A DNA stretch of 64,000 nucleotides from Epiperipatus broadwayi (taxonomy: Eukaryota; Onychophora; Udeonychophora; Euonychophora; Peripatidae), in NCBI GenBank assembly GCA_028023455.1, contig JAQFVV010000452.1, forward strand, positions 277,001-341,000, read 5' to 3'. Of this stretch, positions 59,844 through 64,000 are shown in pieces. Below the pieces are notes generated by a model. The model had not been told where the DNA came from. It made no database searches and saw only the letters and a list, made by a program, of their open reading frames with translations. The position numbers and the translations under genes are program-made. Each line of letters opens with the position of its first letter. Within the stretch, counting starts at the first letter, position 1.

Positions 59844-60174
59844 ATATCCAGTTTACAGCAACTTTATAAGAAATATTTTGTTGATTAAATGGAAATCTGA
59901 GTCAGCAAAAATGTATTGTTAGTTTATTTAATCTTTTGGATTATACAAAATGATGTCATTGTTTTTGCAAATAATGCTTCAGGCTATAGGAAATATTACA
60001 AGGGTTACCACATAAATGTAAAAAATAGGATTAAAGATAAATGATATCCAAAATAAAAAGGTTCAATGAATTTTTTTAGACAAATAAAATAAAGATTGAT
60101 AATCATGAATTAAAAGAAGTTAACAGTTGGAAATATCTTGGTCAAATTATTAATACAAACACAAACATTATATA
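59844..60174 (+). pseudogene. RTE-type LINE remnant, second half of RT
   Basis: Continues the LINE cut at 51428. Broken frames give 'LQQLYKKYF', then 'DVIVFANNASGYRK', which is where FADDIVLFA...ASG is expected: the catalytic FADD is degraded, leaving DVIVFA. Next comes 'EVNSWKYLGQIINT', matching the 'V..YIYLGQ.I' block. It ends in a short TA tract at 60170. Removing the LTR element joins the two parts in the right order. Confidence 0.82.
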
Positions 60175-60560
60175 TATTGCACCGGGTGGGTTTGTAAGAA
60201 GTTCCAGAGTACTCTATTTGCTAGGTTTAACTGGGTTTAAACCTTATTTATCCTCATTTTATATTTTTATATTATAAAAGTTACATGAATGGATCGGCCC
60301 TTCAAGCAGAGGGGAGAATATCATCGATAGCAGAGCTATCAACGATACCCATAGTCAGACCGAGCTATGCAATGCATAACACGATTACATCTCCAGACCA
60401 TGGCCCACCTCAACTGCTAGATTTAAATCCCTACTATCAAAGCACTTAATTTGTTTTGAGGTAAACCTCAGGCACCAGCTAGTTATGAGAACTAATGTGT
60501 TTGGACAGTAGGCCCATAATCCAGCGCTCGAAATATCCCATGACTAGCTCAATCAAAAGA
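60175..60560. repeat. Unclassified repeat containing a deleted hammerhead
   Basis: A patch with higher GC than its surroundings, starting by a TA tract ('attgcaccgggtgggtttgt'). On the minus strand 60391-60413 reads GUUGAGGUGGGCCAUGGUCUGGAG, which equals the 8.4-kb family motif minus the 16 bases between the stem II loop and stem III. The match on both sides of the gap is exact, so this is a deletion product. Confidence 0.5.
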
Positions 60561-60828
60561 ATAATCTAACACATTATTGCTTTAATTAGTGATAAAGAAT
60601 CAACTGACAAATATTAAATTTGAAAGACAATTTATAAATTATAATAATAAAAGTTTTATTAAAATTAGGGGACAAAATTTCATATTTCTAAAGATTCAAT
60701 AAATTTGATATTATTTTAGGGTATTTGACTATTACTCCTGCAACATGGAGTATTTATTAGACATGCTATGCTTTTTCATATTTGTATCAATTCTCTGATA
60801 ACTTTGTAATCTTGTTATTTGACCAAAA

Positions 60829-60938
60829 TAATGTGTACATGGATCTTGTACGTAAAATTTTTTGAAAGATTGGCAAAGAAGTAATGTGTTCAGGGATCTT
60901 GTACATGATATTTTTGCAAGATTTGCAAAGTTATCAGC
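60829..60938. repeat. 53-bp tandem duplication
   Basis: Two diverged units containing 'taatgtgt.ca..gatcttgtac' and 'gat..gcaaag'. Confidence 0.75.
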
Positions 60939-61750
60939 AGGTTGAATAAGTATGTGAAACAACAGCATTTCTAATACATGCTCTGTGTTGCAAGACTAAA
61001 AATATCACTTTCTGCTGTGTCCAGTGGTGACAAGTTACTGCACAGATGAATTGCAAATTTAACTGGAAAAATAACACTAATATAATCGCAGGTGGCACAA
61101 CAATTTATTATTTGATACCCCTATAGTTATAAACAGTTATTATAAATGTTTCCAGCTTTTCATCATTCTAAGTTATCACATACGAATACAATGAGTTCAA
61201 GGCAGTTGATTTATGTGGCTCCTACAACCAGGAACTGTTGTCTTGAGATATTAGTTAAGAGTCCAGAAAAAAGTTCTCAGAAAGGCCAGTTGGCAAGGCT
61301 GACAATAATTGTCAGTGGTGGAAACAAGTCCATTCTTCATGGGCTACAAGTAGCTAATAATGTTCTCTTCCCACTTCTGGTGAAGATTGCCATTCATGTT
61401 TTTGTCTTACTAATCTAATTGGTTGGACACCTTTGGTCTCATATGGTAGTAATAATGTTATTACATTCCAACCTGCAATTTTGTTTAATTAAATTACTAA
61501 TACAAGTTTTTTCTTTATAATTAATTTCACTTCTTTTATCAGATAATTCTTGTCAGAAATTTTATACGTGTTTTTTAATGCCATTTAATTAAATAAATGC
61601 TGTGTCCATTGTATTTATACACACACATACTTATTTTACTTTAACATTTTCCATGTTTTACGGTTTCAATAAAAATATATGTTTGATAAGATTTTTATTT
61701 TCATATACATGTATTTAGCACTTTCACACTACTAAAAGTGTATAATATGG
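60939..61750. other. AT-rich DNA, one unsupported 90-codon frame
   Basis: The open frame at 61146-61418 has normal-looking composition but no motif, signal or neighbour I can use. Without splice or conservation evidence I do not call it. Confidence 0.4.
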
Positions 61751-61751
61751 A

Positions 61752-62100
61752 GTGGAATTATATATGACTTTCACACAAAAAAGTATAAAATTTATAACAA
61801 TGGTAAATAGAGTGGAATTTAAATTTATAACAATTATAAAGATATATAAATTTGAGCAAGAAATCGATATTAAAAAGAACATTAAAAAAAAAAGATTTTC
61901 TAATACTCAAACATATACTACATTCACACAAAAAAGTTTAAAATTTATAATAATACTAAATCAATATTATCAAAACATTTAAAAAAAATATTGATTTGCC
62001 ATCCAGAAAAATATATACGACTTTCACATTGTAAAATTTATAACAACACTAAAGATATGAATTTCACACAAAAAAGCCAATCTTAAAAAGTACATTTTCT
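61752..62100. repeat. Degenerate tandem repeats
   Basis: Blocks 'actttcacacaaaaaagt' and 'aaaatttataacaa' recur at about 61768, 61923, 62011 and 62060 with variable spacing. The open frame across them is a by-product. Confidence 0.65.
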
Positions 62101-64000
62101 CAGCCCAAAAATATGTAAAATATAAAATGCCATTACTCTAGTATCAAAATGTTACTTTAAATATGAACAAGACAATCATTAAATTATAATTTTTTAAAAT
62201 ATTATTAAAAAAATAAAACAAAATATACACACATGCATTGAAACAAGCAATTTTGTATTTACATTTTTGACACAAAATGGAGATCTCAATTGAAAAATTT
62301 CCTCCCAAAATGGGAATTTTACTGAAAACATGATTGCACGGTCTATCATCTGAATGGGATTTTCCTCAGAAATGCTAATAAATGAATATATATATATTTT
62401 TAAAAATACCCCCCCCCCCCCAAAAAAAAAAAAAAAATTTCACAAAAATTAATAAATATAAATTACAATACTTTCATTAACTATTCATCCTGTTGGAAAT
62501 TTTTTTTATATCATCCAGTATACAAATGAATGCATCATCATTTTTTATGAAATCTACACAACACACACATAAATTCAGTGTTGCCTTGACACTGTTTATT
62601 TTGCCACAATACAGTCTTTGAATGTTTTGCATGTGAATCCCAGATACTGGATTCACAAACTTTATATCTGTGGTTCATGTGAAAATGGAAATGATCATAA
62701 CTAGCATTAGGAAGTTATGAAAAGAAAATCAAAAAGACAAAAAATGAACACTATATATACTTACACATTTAAAATGAAAAATGCAATTGAAATTTGAAAG
62801 CTGTTGTCAGTGAGAAATCTGGACAATAATTGAAAATGTTGAAGTATCAAAAAAAAACAAAACACGATTTGATAAAAAGAAATACGTTTTCATGTGATAT
62901 TAGATAACATTGCAAGGTTTATTTCACTTAAATTTGACATGATCGCAATAGCAGATGTGAAAAGTGTACTATCTCCTCTATGTTACAAGACTAATACTTA
63001 AATACCTATTTTAGTACCATTATATTTTCAAACTTCTTCATGAATCTTATTAAAACATTTTGTTTTCAATTTTTAAGTTATAAAGAATTGACTTAAGTTC
63101 TTCTATCTAGATATTTTTATATAACATCTGTTAAAATTATTATTATAATCATATAAAACGCTATCGCTTTAGATTAAATAGAGTTATGATATTTTTTAGT
63201 TTTATTAATTTTTAATACGAAATAAAAGATCTAAAATAATCAGAGTTAATAAATAACGTACGTTTTTGCATGTTTAATCATCAAATCATTTTTAAGCCTT
63301 TTGTCTGAGGGATATATTTTCGCCTTTATTTTATTATAGTGCCGAAGTGAAATAATCAAGTCATTAAGGTTATAAGTAATATCTGATAACAAAATAGAGT
63401 ACGTTTTTTAAATAAAGTATGTTTTTCTATATCACACTCATTGAAAAAATTCTACGTCATAGTAACATAGAATCTGTACAATTCAAATTGACAAATTTAG
63501 TGTTTAGCAGATATTAAAATGTAACATTAATAGCAAATGCTCGTAAAGAACAAATATGAAAATTTCTAACTTTAAGATCTATACAGTAAAACTTCTTTTA
63601 CATTATATTTGCTACTATAATAGCTATCCACGAGTTGCTATTCTTTTGAGAACGGATGCATCCCAGTTTCTTTAACATATATATAGATAGAGTTTTAATC
63701 ATATTTGTTCAACTCAATTTAGATAAGATTGTAAGATTTAATTATTGTAGTTGTTACAGATTTTCTTTTAACTTTTTGTAAATTTATTTTAGTCAAACAA
63801 AAATATAGTCAGCCGCAATATTTATGTTAGCTTTTATCTCTAAACAGAAACGATTTCATTTTTTTAATTATAAAAGCGATTTGATTAAGAAAAAACGTCT
63901 TAAGAGATGTACAGTAATTGTTTTAAGTAAACATAAAGATTCTGACTACACGTTTTGTTTCCTAGAATTTTGATTACTACACAGAAATAAATGTGACACG
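62101..64000. other. AT-rich non-coding DNA
   Basis: No gene recognised. A C12-A15 homopolymer pair at about 62409-62437 is a likely sequencing trouble spot. Confidence 0.55.

Noticed and set aside
61146-61418. 90-codon open frame as a host gene
   Set aside because: No motif, no splice or conservation evidence, and its length is within what chance allows.

Overview
The window is eukaryotic, non-coding and very AT-rich (roughly three quarters A+T by eye). I see no intact host gene, no exon I can name, no tRNA or rRNA, and nothing prokaryotic such as operons or ribosome binding sites. The content is transposable-element debris in AT-rich DNA with many (TA)n tracts: Penelope-like elements, RTE-type LINEs, Ty3/gypsy-like LTR elements, a TA-flanked MITE and many fold-back palindromes. 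This fits an invertebrate metazoan; I cannot name the species. Two Illumina adapter remnants and one N gap mark assembly damage.

Layout. 0-6 kb: AT-rich DNA, a 144-bp duplication and a fold-back at 3.87-4.48 kb. 6.2-16 kb: two LTR-like copies (6246-8304, 13975-15945) bracketing a fold-back (8346-9240) and an LTR element with 1.6-kb LTRs and a broken gag (9289-13728). 16-32 kb: mostly empty, with a 600-bp fold-back (18253-18848), its half copy (21706-22014), a decayed coding-like stretch (about 23.9-25.4 kb) and a single ribozyme-like locus (29.25 kb). 32-38 kb: a palindrome of two Penelope-like 3' ends with GIY-YIG domains, a fold-back, two LINE remnants and a 2.2-kb array of a ~400-bp satellite. 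38-49.5 kb: empty DNA, a fold-back interrupted by a 1013-bp MITE, and another fold-back. 50-60.2 kb: an RTE LINE split by an 8.4-kb minus-strand LTR element. 60-64 kb: degenerate tandem repeats and AT-rich DNA.

Main result. Reading for RNA structure rather than proteins shows many type I hammerhead-ribozyme motifs (CUGANGA, stem II hairpin, GAAA, very short stem III, UH cleavage site, two-part stem I). They fall into several unrelated-looking families: one per monomer of the 34.2-36.5 kb satellite; one per arm of the 18.2-kb fold-back and in its half copy; degenerate pairs in the 8.3-9.2 kb, 3.9-4.5 kb and 49-kb fold-backs; a single copy at 29.25 kb; and a copy downstream of each GIY-YIG reading frame. 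Hammerheads in Penelope-like elements and in animal satellites or retrozymes are known, so the class is not new. The clustering of several families, mostly inside near-perfect palindromes and mostly bordered by (TA)n, is what deserves follow-up. All structures were folded by hand.
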